A stretch of DNA of 41,136 bases from Aeromonas schubertii (GCF_000820105.1 NZ_CDDB01000037.1:1-41136); one strand, 5' to 3'. Counted from the first letter of the stretch, positions 26,400 to 35,673 are shown. Numbers and translations are program-made. Notes: generated by a model from the letters alone, not told the origin.

Positions 26400-27599
26400 T
26401 TACGCCAGGGTGATGCGCGCGAACTTGCGCTTGCCCACCTGATAGACGGCGGTACCGGCACCCAGCAGCGCCTTGCCGTCATCCAGCTTCTCGCCGTCGA
26501 TCTTGACCGCCCCCTGCTTGATCATGCGCAGGGCCTCGGAGGTGGTCTCCACCAGGCCGGCCTCCTTGAGCAGGTTGGCCACCGGCATCCCCTCCCCTTC
26601 CAGGGCCAGGGTCAGCTCCGGCATCTCGTCCGGGATGGCGTTCTTGGAGAAGCGCTGGGTGAAGTCCTCGTGAGCCGCCTCGGCCGCCGCCTCGTCGTGG
26701 TAACGGGCGATGATCTCCTTGGCCAGCCAGATCTTCACGTCACGCGGGTTGAGGGTACCGGCCTCGATGCCCGCCTTGAACCCTTCGATGTCGCTCAGGG
26801 GACGGAAGGAGAGCAGCTCGTAGTAGTTCCACATCAGGGTGTCGCTGATGGACATGATCTTGCCGAACATCTCGTTCGGGGCATCGTGCACACCGATGTA
26901 GTTATTGGCCGACTTGGACATCTTCTTGACCCCGTCCAGCCCCACCAAGAGTGGCATCATCAGCACACACTGGGTCGCCATGCCGGCGTCCTTTTGCAGC
27001 TCGCGCCCCATCAGCAGGTTGAACTTCTGGTCGGTACCGCCCAGCTCGACGTCGGCCTTGAGGGCCACAGAGTCATAGCCTTGCAGCAGCGGGTAGAGGA
27101 ACTCGTGAATGGCGATGGACTGACCGCCGGCGTAGCGCTTCTTGAAGTCGTCGCGCTCGAGCATGCGGGCCACGGTCTGCTTGGCCGCCAGCTTGATCAT
27201 GCCGGTCGCCCCCAGCTCCTTGAGCCAGCTGGAGTTGTACTCGATACGGGTCTTGGCCGGGTCGAGGATCTTGAACGCCTGCTCGGCGTAGGTCATGGCG
27301 TTGTGCTTGATCGCCTCTTCGGAGAGCGGCGGACGGGTGGCGTTCTTGCCGGAGGGGTCCCCCACCAGGGCGGTGAAGTCACCGATGAGCAGGATCACCT
27401 CATGGCCCAAATCCTGGAAAGTCTTCAGCTTGTTGAGGATGACGGTGTGGCCCAGGTGAATGTCCGGGGCGGTCGGATCCATCCCCAGCTTGATGCGCAG
27501 CGGGCGCCCTTCCTTCAACTTGGCAACCAGTTCCTCTTCAACCAGGATCTCTTCTGCTCCGCGTTTGATCTCGGCCAGCGCCATCTCGAGCTGGGACAT
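26400..27599 (-). CDS. tyrS: tyrosyl-tRNA synthetase
   Basis: A 399-residue class I aminoacyl-tRNA synthetase that charges tRNA-Tyr. The HIGH-type motif is HLGH (48-51, [13 protein letters not shown]) and the KMSKS loop occurs in [16 protein letters not shown]-terminal S4 RNA-binding domain is visible ([22 protein letters not shown]...). The length and HLGH form fit the shorter TyrRS type found in Haemophilus/Vibrio rather than the 424-residue E. coli TyrS. The start [14 protein letters not shown] is preferred; an ATG 15 bases earlier is possible. It is divergent from mepM. Confidence 0.95.
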   Translation of the reverse strand: MSQLEMALAEIKRGAEEILVEEELVAKLKEGRPLRIKLGMDPTAPDIHLGHTVILNKLKTFQDLGHEVILLIGDFTALVGDPSGKNATRPPLSEEAIKHNAMTYAEQAFKILDPAKTRIEYNSSWLKELGATGMIKLAAKQTVARMLERDDFKKRYAGGQSIAIHEFLYPLLQGYDSVALKADVELGGTDQKFNLLMGRELQKDAGMATQCVLMMPLLVGLDGVKKMSKSANNYIGVHDAPNEMFGKIMSISDTLMWNYYELLSFRPLSDIEGFKAGIEAGTLNPRDVKIWLAKEIIARYHDEAAAEAAHEDFTQRFSKNAIPDEMPELTLALEGEGMPVANLLKEAGLVETTSEALRMIKQGAVKIDGEKLDDGKALLGAGTAVYQVGKRKFARITLA

Positions 27600-27710
27600 G
27601 TTTTGACTCTCCAATCACGTTTCCACAAGACCGCTCATCTTACTGGAATGGCAGGACAATTGGAAAGCCTGTAAAATCGCGGCATTGTGCTCGTTTGTCC
27701 CCCCTTTTTC

Positions 27711-28988
27711 ATGGCTATCTGGAACGCCTTTATTAACCTCCCCCATTGGCACCGCCGAATGGTGCTGATCGTGGGAATTCTGACCATGATGCTGGCCATC
27801 TGGCCGAGCGAGCGTGTCGAAGCGATTCGCACCGTGTCCGAACCGTCGCCGCCCCCTCAGCTCGTGCCATCCGGGCCGGTGGCGCCCGTCAAGCCCAAGT
27901 TGGTGACCCGCAATGTCACGGTACGCAGCGGGGATAACATGGGCGTCATCTTCCAGCGCCTTGGCCTCGACAGCGGCGATCTGCACACCATCGATCAGCT
28001 GGCAGCGGCAGAGCCATTGCGCCGCCTCAAGCCCGGCGACGAGCTCACCTTCAAGCTGACCCCGCAAGGGGATCTCCACAGCCTCTATTACCCCCATAGC
28101 CTGGATCAGACCCTCAGGGTGAGCCGGGATGGAGAGCGTTTCGCGGCCCGCCACCTCAAGATTGACCTCGATACCCGCGAGAGCCTGGCTCAGGGGGAGA
28201 TCCGCGCCAGCTTCTGGGGCTCGGCGGTGGAGGCCGGCCTGGACGAGCCGCAGATCATGAGTCTGGCCACCATCTTCGGCTGGGATATCGACTTTGCCCA
28301 GGACCTGCAACCGGGCGATCGCTTCACCGTCATCTACCAGGACAAATACCGGGACGACGAGCGGGTCGCCGCCGGCGACATACTGGCCGCCGAGTTCGTC
28401 AATCAGGGGGAGCGCTATCGCGCCATTTTGGGGGAGGATGGTACCTACTACACCCCGGAGGGAAAGGCGATGCGCAAGAGCTTCCTGCGCGCACCGGTCA
28501 ACTTCCGCTACATCAGCTCCAACTTCAACCCGCGCCGCCTGCATCCGGTCACCGGCAAGGTTCGCCCCCATAACGGCATCGACTATGTGGCACCTGTGGG
28601 TACCCCCATCATGGCCTCCGGCTCCGGCAACGTGGTGGCCGCCGGTTACAACCAGTTCAACGGTAACTACGTCTTCATCCGCCACGACAGCACCTATGTC
28701 ACCAAGTACCTGCACCTCTCCAAGCGCATGGTCAACAAGGGGCAGAGGGTCAAACAGGGTGAGACCATCGGCCTGCTGGGTGGCACCGGGCGCGTCACAG
28801 GCCCGCACCTGCACTACGAGTTTCTGGTGGCGGGTGTGCACAAGAATCCACGCACCGTCACCCTGCCCAAGGCCGAGGCACTGGCAGGACGGGAGCTCAA
28901 GGCGTTTCGCGCCAGCAGCGCCCCCCTGCTCGCCCGCCTCGACAGTCCGGGGGATGACAGATTGGCCATGAGCCGGGAGAAACCATGA
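27711..28988 (+). CDS. mepM: M23 murein endopeptidase (MepM-like)
   Basis: A 425-residue peptidoglycan DD-endopeptidase. An N-terminal membrane anchor lies at about 17-32, followed by a Pro-rich linker, a LysM/OapA-like module (NVTVRSGDNMGVIFQRLGLD) and the LytM (M23) domain, with zinc/active-site residues H287 and D291 (HNGIDYV), H335 and H368 (HLHYE). It matches E. coli MepM/YebA, which cleaves cross-links to allow wall growth. The ATG at 27711 is used; a GTG 24 bases earlier is possible. A TAAAAT -10 candidate sits at 27672-27677. The stop overlaps the anmK start (ATGA). Confidence 0.93.
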   Translation: MAIWNAFINLPHWHRRMVLIVGILTMMLAIWPSERVEAIRTVSEPSPPPQLVPSGPVAPVKPKLVTRNVTVRSGDNMGVIFQRLGLDSGDLHTIDQLAAAEPLRRLKPGDELTFKLTPQGDLHSLYYPHSLDQTLRVSRDGERFAARHLKIDLDTRESLAQGEIRASFWGSAVEAGLDEPQIMSLATIFGWDIDFAQDLQPGDRFTVIYQDKYRDDERVAAGDILAAEFVNQGERYRAILGEDGTYYTPEGKAMRKSFLRAPVNFRYISSNFNPRRLHPVTGKVRPHNGIDYVAPVGTPIMASGSGNVVAAGYNQFNGNYVFIRHDSTYVTKYLHLSKRMVNKGQRVKQGETIGLLGGTGRVTGPHLHYEFLVAGVHKNPRTVTLPKAEALAGRELKAFRASSAPLLARLDSPGDDRLAMSREKP

Positions 28989-30094
28989 GAGAGCGCTACA
29001 TAGGACTCATGTCCGGCACCAGCATGGATGGCATCGATGCGGTGCTGATACGCCGCAGCCCCTCCCAAGGCGACCAGACGTGCTGGGAGGTAGAGAGTGC
29101 CCTGTGCCACCCCTGGCCCACCACAGTGGTCGACGAGCTGCATGCGCTCTGCATGCCCGGAGAGAACGAAATAGACAGGCTCGGGGTCGCCGATAACCGG
29201 GTGGCCGACGAGTTTGCCGCCGCCACCCTGGCCCTGCTGGCCAAGGCGGGGCTGACGGCGAATGACATCAGGGCCATCGGCTCCCACGGTCAGACGGTAC
29301 GCCACCGACCCGAGCTCGGTTTCACCCTGCAGATCGGCAATGGCCACCGGCTGGCCGCCCTGACAGGGATCGACGTGGTGGCCGATTTTCGCACCATGGA
29401 CATGGCCCTGGGCGGTCAGGGGGCCCCCCTGGTGCCCGCCTTCCATCAGGCCTGTTTTGCCAGCCAGACAGAGCCTCGCGTAGTCCTCAACATCGGCGGC
29501 ATCGCCAACCTCTCGGTGCTGCCGGGCCCCCCTGAGGGGGTCTACGGCTTCGATACAGGCCCGGGTAACACCCTGCTCGACGGCTGGCACCGGCGCCACC
29601 GGGGCGGCAGCTTCGATGCCGGCGCGGCCTGGGCCTCTGAGGGAGAGGTGCACGAGGCGCTGCTCGGGGAGCTGCTTGCCCACCCCTACTTCGCCCAGCC
29701 CCACCCCAAGAGCACGGGGCGCGAGACCTTTACCCTGGCCTGGCTCGATCACTTGCTCACCGGATACCCCGCACTGGCGCCGGCCGATGTGCAGCGGACC
29801 CTGCTGGAGCTGACCGCCCGCTCCATTGCCGATGCTCTGCCGGCCCGGGCAGGCTCACTCTTCGTCTGCGGCGGCGGGGCCCATAACCCGCTTCTGATGG
29901 CTCGCCTGGCAGCCCTGTCACCCCGCTGGCAGATAGCGGACACCTGTGCCCTCGGCATCCACCCGGACTGGGTCGAAGGTGCAGCCTTCGCCTGGCTGGC
30001 GCAGCGCTTTCTCGCCCGTGAGCCCGGCAATTTGCCGGCGGTGACGGGAGCCGCACGCCCCGCCGTACTTGGCGCCCTCTTTCCTGCCCCTTAA
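28985..30094 (+). CDS. anmK: anhydro-N-acetylmuramic acid kinase
   Basis: A 369-residue ASKHA-fold kinase that converts 1,6-anhydroMurNAc to MurNAc-6-phosphate in murein recycling. The signature LMSGTSMDGID is at 8-18, QTVRHRP and DFRTMDMALGGQGAPLVPAFH follow, and the nucleotide motifs ANIGG-like LNIGGIANLS and VCGGGAHNP are visible. It is translationally coupled to mepM by a 4-base overlap. It works with AmpG, which imports the anhydro sugars. Confidence 0.96.
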   Translation: MRERYIGLMSGTSMDGIDAVLIRRSPSQGDQTCWEVESALCHPWPTTVVDELHALCMPGENEIDRLGVADNRVADEFAAATLALLAKAGLTANDIRAIGSHGQTVRHRPELGFTLQIGNGHRLAALTGIDVVADFRTMDMALGGQGAPLVPAFHQACFASQTEPRVVLNIGGIANLSVLPGPPEGVYGFDTGPGNTLLDGWHRRHRGGSFDAGAAWASEGEVHEALLGELLAHPYFAQPHPKSTGRETFTLAWLDHLLTGYPALAPADVQRTLLELTARSIADALPARAGSLFVCGGGAHNPLLMARLAALSPRWQIADTCALGIHPDWVEGAAFAWLAQRFLAREPGNLPAVTGAARPAVLGALFPAP

Positions 30095-30098
30095 AACG

Positions 30099-30122
30099 AA
30101 AAAGGCCACCTCGCGGTGGCCT
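30099..30122 (-). terminator. terminator between anmK and the DUF3334 gene
   Basis: AGGCCACC (30103-30110) pairs with GGTGGCCT (30115-30122). The minus strand has a GCGA (GNRA) loop and a TTTTT run. It is best for the DUF3334 gene and may also end anmK. Confidence 0.85.
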
Positions 30123-30136
30123 CTTGCTATGAGGGA

Positions 30137-30832
30137 TCAGATCCCGAGTGAGTCGAGCAGATCGTCGTGATCGCCCCCCCCTGCGGCAGCCGGCGCCGGG
30201 GCGGCAGGCTTGGCCTGGTTGGCCTGGGCGATCAGCTCGTCCGGATCGATCTCCTCGTGCACCTCCCCATCGTGAATCTTGATGAACTCGGTACGGTCCA
30301 TGGCAAGCTCCAGGTAGAAGATGTTGTTATTGGAGGTAAAGAAGGTGACTCGGCGAGACTCGGGATGGTCCAGATTGGTGTCGACACTCAGCATCACCTG
30401 CTTGTTAAGAGCCAGCATCTTGGGCTGGTTCTGGGTGATGTGAGTCTGCAGCTCACGCCCGACCTTGCCGGTGAAGCTGCCGACGATCTGGTTCATCAAC
30501 TCACCCATCACATTGCTCACCTCATCCGAGGTGTGAGAGATGGCCAGATCCTCCTTGGAGAGCCCCATGCTCAACATGTAGTTTTGATAGAGCTCCATGG
30601 CGGCGGCGGCGGAGAAGTTGATCACCACCAGGCCGGAGAAACCACCGTCGAACAGCACGAAGCAACCGATATCGGGCTTGAGGCAGGTCTTGCTGATGCG
30701 CTGTACCATGCCGGAGAAACGGACCTGGCTCTGGGTAGCGGCACTGAGTACACCGGTTACCGAATGGCAGAGGCTGAGCAGCACATCCTCTGTGGTCAAT
30801 ACCCGGGACTCTTCATCTTTGTTAAACATCAT
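30137..30832 (-). CDS. DUF3334 protein, CheX/CheC-like domain
   Basis: A 231-residue protein that I place in the DUF3334 family of Vibrio/Shewanella/Aeromonas-type bacteria. The stretch from LLSLCHSVTGVLSAATQ to DEVSNVMGELMNQIVGSFTGKVG resembles the helix E-x(2)-N of CheX/CheC chemotaxis phosphatases (EVSNVMGELMNQI). The C-terminus is an Ala/Pro linker ending in an acidic tail (HDDLLDSLGI), which could bind a partner. The start at 30832 follows AGGA by 6 bases; a frame 69 bases longer exists but lacks a ribosome site. A phosphatase role on a CheY-like protein is inference. Confidence 0.8.
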   Translation of the reverse strand: MMFNKDEESRVLTTEDVLLSLCHSVTGVLSAATQSQVRFSGMVQRISKTCLKPDIGCFVLFDGGFSGLVVINFSAAAAMELYQNYMLSMGLSKEDLAISHTSDEVSNVMGELMNQIVGSFTGKVGRELQTHITQNQPKMLALNKQVMLSVDTNLDHPESRRVTFFTSNNNIFYLELAMDRTEFIKIHDGEVHEEIDPDELIAQANQAKPAAPAPAAAGGGDHDDLLDSLGI

Positions 30833-30856
30833 GTGACATCCTGAACACGTTGCGGT

Positions 30857-30879
30857 GGGACTATCTATACCATAGTCCC
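30857..30879 (-). promoter_or_regulatory. inverted repeat over the DUF3334 gene promoter
   Basis: GGGACTAT and ATAGTCCC form perfect 8-bp arms with a 7-base spacer. On the minus strand the spacer holds TGGTATAGA, like an extended -10 box, about 30 bases before the start codon. The layout suggests an operator covering the promoter. Confidence 0.45.
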
Positions 30880-30945
30880 GCTTTGCCCGGAGCGAGATCA
30901 TGGACAGGCCGAGATCTGGCTCCCAGTTGAGGCCTGCATCACCAA

Positions 30946-31371
30946 TCAGGCCGATACGAACCCCTCTACCCCCACCAGGCGGTGTTGCCAGAGGGCCACC
31001 TGCTTCTCGAGTCCGGCCTCCTCATAGGGTTGCGCCGGCTTGGCCCCCCAGATGGGGCCCGGCCAGGCGGCGTCGCCGGTGAAACGAGCCACATGGTGCA
31101 GGTGCAGCTGGGGCACCAGGTTACCGAGAGCGCCGATATTGATCTTGTCCGGCTGCAGGCTCGCCTCCATCAGGGCGGCAACGGCACAGGACTCACGCAT
31201 CAGCTGCTGGCGGTCGGCCTCAGCCAGATGGTGGATCTCGCGCAAGTTGTCGATGCGCGGCACCAGGATGAGCCAGGGGTAGTTGCTATCGCGCGACAGC
31301 AACACGCGGCAGAGGGGAAGGTCGCCCAGTACCCGGGTGTCGGCGGCGAGGCGGGGATGCAGTTCAAACAT
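30946..31371 (-). CDS. HIT domain hydrolase
   Basis: A 141-residue histidine-triad protein. The HIT motif lies in PQLHLHHVARF (about 103-113), preceded by KINIGALGN, the usual nucleotide-binding strand. These are nucleotide hydrolases or transferases acting on AMP-linked substrates; the substrate is unknown. The start MFELHPRLAADT follows GGAG by 8 bases. It lies between the DUF2057 and DUF3334 genes on the same strand. Confidence 0.9.
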   Translation of the reverse strand: MFELHPRLAADTRVLGDLPLCRVLLSRDSNYPWLILVPRIDNLREIHHLAEADRQQLMRESCAVAALMEASLQPDKINIGALGNLVPQLHLHHVARFTGDAAWPGPIWGAKPAQPYEEAGLEKQVALWQHRLVGVEGFVSA

Positions 31372-31428
31372 GGAGAGGACTCCGGTGGACACAAGACTGC
31401 GCCCACCATACTGCAAGGGAGGAGGAAC

Positions 31429-32022
31429 TCAAAGCTGATTGGCGGCCCAGCCGATGAAGCGGCGCTTGAGGGCAGGATCGGCGCCGAGGAAGAGGCGCTG
31501 CAACTCGGCCTCCAGGGTGTCGGCAGGCGCCGTGGCAGACACGACGCCGGTGGCGGCCCAAGCGGCCTTGCCGGTGCCGCGGTTGTAGTCGTCCAGCTTG
31601 CCACTCCAGTCCACCCCGATCTGCAGGCCGCTCACGGCCAGCTCGTCTTGTACCAGGATCACCGGCTGGCCGGCGCCGTCGTGCAGGGTCAGCACCGGGT
31701 GCTCGGCAAAGCGCGCCTTGTCGCCCCGCTCATCCGGCAATCCCGTCAGTTGCAGGCTGGTGTTGCTCGCCTCGAAGCGCAGCACCTGGGGACGGGAGCG
31801 GTAGTGGCGATCACTCTCGCTCGAGCTGCGGCTCTCCTCTACGCCGTCATACTGCAGCAGAAGCTGATTGACCCCGTCAGGCAGGGTCACGCTCTGCCCC
31901 TGCGCGTGGCCTTGAGCGGAGCCAAGCAGTACCAGGTCGTCAGGAAGAGTGAGGCGCACTTCGGCCTGCGCGGGGGCGGCGCAGAGGGCGGTGAGGCAGA
32001 GTGCGGCCAGGGAACGTTTCAT
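31429..32022 (-). CDS. DUF2057 family exported protein (YccT-like)
   Basis: A 197-residue secreted protein. The signal peptide ends AAPAQA at residue 20. The body (VRLTLPDDLVLLGSAQGHAQ...LPDGVNQLLLQYDG) matches the DUF2057/YccT family; E. coli YccT has been reported to inhibit curli assembly, but that role cannot be assumed here. AAGGA precedes the ATG. It is probably transcribed with the HIT gene 57 bases downstream. Confidence 0.85.
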   Translation of the reverse strand: MKRSLAALCLTALCAAPAQAEVRLTLPDDLVLLGSAQGHAQGQSVTLPDGVNQLLLQYDGVEESRSSSESDRHYRSRPQVLRFEASNTSLQLTGLPDERGDKARFAEHPVLTLHDGAGQPVILVQDELAVSGLQIGVDWSGKLDDYNRGTGKAAWAATGVVSATAPADTLEAELQRLFLGADPALKRRFIGWAANQL

Positions 32023-32083
32023 GGTGACATCCTTCTGTCATGGGGCTGGCAGGCACCTTACCCCTTCAAGATGACAGAAAGAT

Positions 32084-32105
32084 AACAGGGCCCGCAGGCC
32101 CTGTT
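32084..32105 (-). terminator. terminator of the dipeptide ABC operon
   Basis: AACAGGGCC pairs with GGCCCTGTT (9 bp, loop CGCA) just after the last permease gene stop. Only a weak T-rich stretch follows on the minus strand. Confidence 0.6.
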
Positions 32106-32112
32106 GGAAGGA

Positions 32113-33048
32113 TTATCCCTTGTAGATCTTGGGGTTGAACACGTCTCGCAACCAGTCACCGAGCAGGTTGATGACCAGCACCAGCAGCACCAGACAGATG
32201 CCCGGGAAGGCGGTGATCCACCAGGAGCCGGAGAAGATGTAGTTAAAGCCCACGCTGATCAGCGACCCCAGCGACGGCTGGTCCACCGGCATACCAAGGC
32301 CCAGGAAGGAGAGGGCCGCCTCGCTCATGATGGCGTTGGCCACCTGCACGGTCGAGATCACCAGGATCGGCGACAGACAGTTGGGCAGGATGTGGCGAAA
32401 CATGATGCGCGGGGCACGAAAGCCCATCACCTTGGCCGCCTCCACATACTCCTTCTTCTTCTCGGCCAGTACCGAGGCGCGCACGGTACGGGCGTACTGG
32501 GGCCACTCGGCCACGCCGATGATCACCACCAGCATCAGGATGGCGTACTGAGAGAAGAAATCAGAGCCAAAGGCCGCCTGAAAGATGGCCGAGACGATGA
32601 TGGCCACCATCATGGTGGAGAACGACAACTGCACGTCGGCGAAGCGCATCAACAGGTTGTCGATGCGACCGCCGAAGTAACCGGCCATGAGTCCGATCAC
32701 CACCCCCAGGGTCATCTGCAGACCCACGGCAAACAGGCCTATGGTGAGCGAGATACGCGAGCCATAGAGGATGGTGCTCCAGATGTCACGCCCCTGGTTA
32801 TCGGTACCGAGCCAGAAGCGGGGATCGCCCCCCTCCAGCCAGGAGGGCGGGATCTCGGCATCCATCAGATCGAAGCTGGTCTGATCGTACACATTGTGCG
32901 GTGCTATCCAGGGGGCCAGCAGGGCGGCCACCACATAGACCAGAAACACCACGAAGCTGAACATCGCCACCTTGTCACGCAGGAAGTAGTAGACGATGTC
33001 GGAGTTTTTGAAGCGGGCCCAGCGGCTCGCGGTCACGGCGTGAGTCAT
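32113..33048 (-). CDS. peptide ABC transporter permease (DppC/OppC type)
   Basis: A 311-residue inner-membrane permease. It has an N-terminal helix (about 27-50), an OppC-type periplasmic stretch (FWLGTDNQGRDIWSTILYGSR), then the permease core with the ATPase-contact EAA loop EAAKVMGFRAPRIMFRHILPNCLSPILV. It pairs with the upstream permease to form the membrane pore. Start 2 bases after the dppB-like stop. Name kept at family level because the substrate is unproven. Confidence 0.93.
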   Translation of the reverse strand: MTHAVTASRWARFKNSDIVYYFLRDKVAMFSFVVFLVYVVAALLAPWIAPHNVYDQTSFDLMDAEIPPSWLEGGDPRFWLGTDNQGRDIWSTILYGSRISLTIGLFAVGLQMTLGVVIGLMAGYFGGRIDNLLMRFADVQLSFSTMMVAIIVSAIFQAAFGSDFFSQYAILMLVVIIGVAEWPQYARTVRASVLAEKKKEYVEAAKVMGFRAPRIMFRHILPNCLSPILVISTVQVANAIMSEAALSFLGLGMPVDQPSLGSLISVGFNYIFSGSWWITAFPGICLVLLVLVINLLGDWLRDVFNPKIYKG

Positions 33049-33050
33049 GC

Positions 33051-34025
33051 TTACCCCTTGGCTGTCAGGTTAACGGTCGGGTTGATGAGACCATAGAGGA
33101 GGTCCACCAGGGTGTTGGTCACCACGAAGATGAGCCCGACGAAGATGACGTAGGCGGTGATAAGCGGAGTATCAACCCGGTGGATCGCCTCAAGAAACAG
33201 AAACCCCGTTCCCGGCCACTGGAACACGCTCTCGGTCAGTATGGTGTAGGCCACCATGGTGCCGATCTGCACGCCACCGACGGTAATGACCGGCAGCATG
33301 GTGTTCTTGAGCGCATGGCGATAGTAGACCTGGTTGTCATCGAGCCCCTTGGCCCGGGCAAATTTCACATACTCGGAGGAGAGCTGCTCGAGCATCTCTG
33401 AGCGTACCAGCCGGATAAACAGGGGCAGCATGATGGAGGAGAGGGCCACACTCGGCAGGATCAGGTGCAAGATACCGTCCAGAGTGAAGAAGCCCGACTC
33501 CCATCCCAGCACGTTGGCGGTCTCGCCGCGACCATAGGCCGGCAGCCAGCCCAGGTGGATGGAGAAGAGGTACATCAACATGATGGCGGTGAGGAACACA
33601 GGGATAGAGATGCCGATGCTGCTCGCCCCCATGATGATCTTGGTCAGTATGCTGCGCGGGCGAATGGCGGAATAGACCCCGAGCGGAATCGAGACGAAGA
33701 CGATGATGAGAGAAGCCCCGAAGACCAGCTCCAGGGTCGCTACCAGCTTGTCGAGGATCACCTCGAGGGCCGGTCGCTTGAAGAAGTAGGAAGTGCCGAG
33801 ATCCCCGTGAATGGCCCCCTTGAGGAAGCGGGCATATTTCACCAGGAAGGGATCGTTGAGCCCCATCTGATCGCGCAGGATCTGGCGCTGCGCCTCGGAC
33901 ACCGACTGCCCCACCAGCTCGCGCAGGGGGTCACCCAGGTTGTCCTGAATTGAGAAGGCCACCAGGCTGATGACGAACATCACTATGATCGCCTGGTAGA
34001 GCCGCTTGAGCAGAAATGTAAACAT
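33051..34025 (-). CDS. peptide ABC transporter permease (DppB/OppB type)
   Basis: A 324-residue permease with six hydrophobic segments. It begins FLLKRLYQAIIVMFVISLVAF, the usual DppB/OppB start, and holds the EAA loop YVKFARAKGLDDNQVYYRHALKNTMLPVITV. AAGGACC precedes the ATG. A strong GC hairpin separates it from the binding-protein gene upstream. Confidence 0.94.
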   Translation of the reverse strand: MFTFLLKRLYQAIIVMFVISLVAFSIQDNLGDPLRELVGQSVSEAQRQILRDQMGLNDPFLVKYARFLKGAIHGDLGTSYFFKRPALEVILDKLVATLELVFGASLIIVFVSIPLGVYSAIRPRSILTKIIMGASSIGISIPVFLTAIMLMYLFSIHLGWLPAYGRGETANVLGWESGFFTLDGILHLILPSVALSSIMLPLFIRLVRSEMLEQLSSEYVKFARAKGLDDNQVYYRHALKNTMLPVITVGGVQIGTMVAYTILTESVFQWPGTGFLFLEAIHRVDTPLITAYVIFVGLIFVVTNTLVDLLYGLINPTVNLTAKG

Positions 34026-34073
34026 GCTGGTCCTTCTACGTGGCCTGCTTTATGGGTGCAGGCTTTCCATCAA

Positions 34074-34095
34074 GGCGGGGGCTCGCGCCCCCGCC
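34074..34095 (-). other. intercistronic GC hairpin after the binding-protein gene
   Basis: GGCGGGGGC pairs with GCCCCCGCC (9 bp, all but one pair G-C rich, loop TCGC) between the binding-protein and permease genes. There is no T-run, so it is more likely an RNA-stabilising or partial attenuation structure that keeps the binding-protein mRNA in excess over the permease mRNA. Confidence 0.7.
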
Positions 34096-34116
34096 GGGTC
34101 CTTGGTGGCAGACGCC

Positions 34117-35673
34117 TTACTGCTTGATGACCAGATCCCCGAAGTAGGGGAAGTTCATCACGTTGACCACCGGCTTGATGTCGGCACTCTTCTTGGCCCC
34201 ATAGGCGAGGTTTTCCCAGTGCAGGGGCACGAAGGGAGCATCCTCGGCCAGGATCGCCTCGACCTTCTGCAACATGGCGGCACGCTTGGCCGGATCGGTC
34301 TCGGCGTTGGCCTCGGTCACCAGCTTGTCAGCCTCGGCGTTGGCATAGCCGGAGCAGTTGTATTGACCCATGCCGGTCTTGGCGTCCTTGCTGAAGGTGA
34401 GGAATTCGAAGAAGTTGGCGCTGTCCTCGGTGTCGGAGTGCCAGCCAATCACCTGCATGTCGGCGGCGCACTTGTCAAACTCCGGCCAGTACTGGGCTAC
34501 CGGCATGGTCTTCAGATCTACCTTGATGTTGATCTTGGAGAGCATGGCGGAGACGGCCTGAGCAATCTTCACATCGTTCACGTAACGACCGGCCGGGGAG
34601 ATGAAGGAGAGCTTGAGCCCCTTCTCGTAACCCGCTTCCTTCATCAGCGCCTTGGCCTTGGCCAGATCGTAACGGGGGGTCAGTGCCTCGTTATAACCGG
34701 CGTAGCCTTTCGGGCTCAACTGCCCTGCCGGGGTACCGAAACCCTTGTTGATCTTCTCGACGATACCCACCTGGTTGATGGCGTAGTCGATGGCCTGGCG
34801 TACGCGCTTGTCTTTCAGGGCCGGGTTGGTGTTCTGGTTCAGCTCGATGATGATGGCGCGGGTACCGGAGAGGGTCACCAGCTGGGTGCTTGCCCCCTTC
34901 TCGACGCGGTCCAGATCATTCGGGGCGACCGGGTAGATGACGTCCACATCGCCACCCAGCAGGGCGGCCACGCGGGTCGCGTCTTCCTTGATCGGCACCA
35001 GGGTCAGGTTTTCGACGTTACCCTTGGAGGCTTTGTCCCAGTAGTTGGGGTTGCAGGCGTAGTCGAGCTTGACCCCCTGCTCGCGGAACTTGACGGTGAA
35101 CGGACCGGTACCGGAGACGTTGGTGGAGGCAAACGACGCACCATTTTTCACGATCTCGGCCTTGTCCTTACCATCCTCGGTCTTGCCGGTGTAGAACTTG
35201 GAGTCCATCGGGAAGATATAGGTGACGGTCTGCAGGATCAGCGGATAGGGGTTCACGGTCACCAGATCGACGGTGTAGTCGTCGACCTTCTTGGCCTCGG
35301 CGATGGGATCGAAGATCGCCTTGAAGTCCGGGGAGGCCTTCAGACGGTTGACGGTCCACACCACGTCATCGGCGGTAAAGTCGTTGCCGGAGTGGAACTT
35401 GACGCCCTTGCGCAGGTGGAAGCGGACGGTCTTGTCGTCGATGCGCTCGTACTTCTCGGCCAGGCGCGGCTCGAATTGCAGATCTTGCGTCCAGCGCATC
35501 AGGGGATCGAACACCAGGTGAGACATCTCCAGGGTCTGGCCGGAGAGCTGCTCCTGGGGATCCAGCGAGGTCGGGTCGGAGGCCACGGCCACCTTGATAT
35601 CGGCGGCAGAGACATTGAAGGCCAGGCCAGCGGCCAGCAGCGCCATTGCAACCTTGGACATTCCTTTCTTCAT
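34117..35673 (-). CDS. peptide ABC transporter substrate-binding protein
   Basis: A 518-residue periplasmic solute-binding protein of SBP family 5 (DppA/OppA). The signal peptide ends NVSAA, and the mature start is ADIKVAVASDPTSLDPQEQLSGQTLEMSHLVFDPL. Family stretches include AEKYERIDDKTVRFHLRKGVKFHSGNDFTADDVVWTVNRL. The start at 35673 is preferred because GGAGA lies 5-6 bases before it; an ATG four codons upstream is possible. The order (ATPase gene first, then binding protein) differs from E. coli dppABCDF. The substrate could be peptides or another oligomer. Confidence 0.92.
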   Translation of the reverse strand: MKKGMSKVAMALLAAGLAFNVSAADIKVAVASDPTSLDPQEQLSGQTLEMSHLVFDPLMRWTQDLQFEPRLAEKYERIDDKTVRFHLRKGVKFHSGNDFTADDVVWTVNRLKASPDFKAIFDPIAEAKKVDDYTVDLVTVNPYPLILQTVTYIFPMDSKFYTGKTEDGKDKAEIVKNGASFASTNVSGTGPFTVKFREQGVKLDYACNPNYWDKASKGNVENLTLVPIKEDATRVAALLGGDVDVIYPVAPNDLDRVEKGASTQLVTLSGTRAIIIELNQNTNPALKDKRVRQAIDYAINQVGIVEKINKGFGTPAGQLSPKGYAGYNEALTPRYDLAKAKALMKEAGYEKGLKLSFISPAGRYVNDVKIAQAVSAMLSKINIKVDLKTMPVAQYWPEFDKCAADMQVIGWHSDTEDSANFFEFLTFSKDAKTGMGQYNCSGYANAEADKLVTEANAETDPAKRAAMLQKVEAILAEDAPFVPLHWENLAYGAKKSADIKPVVNVMNFPYFGDLVIKQ

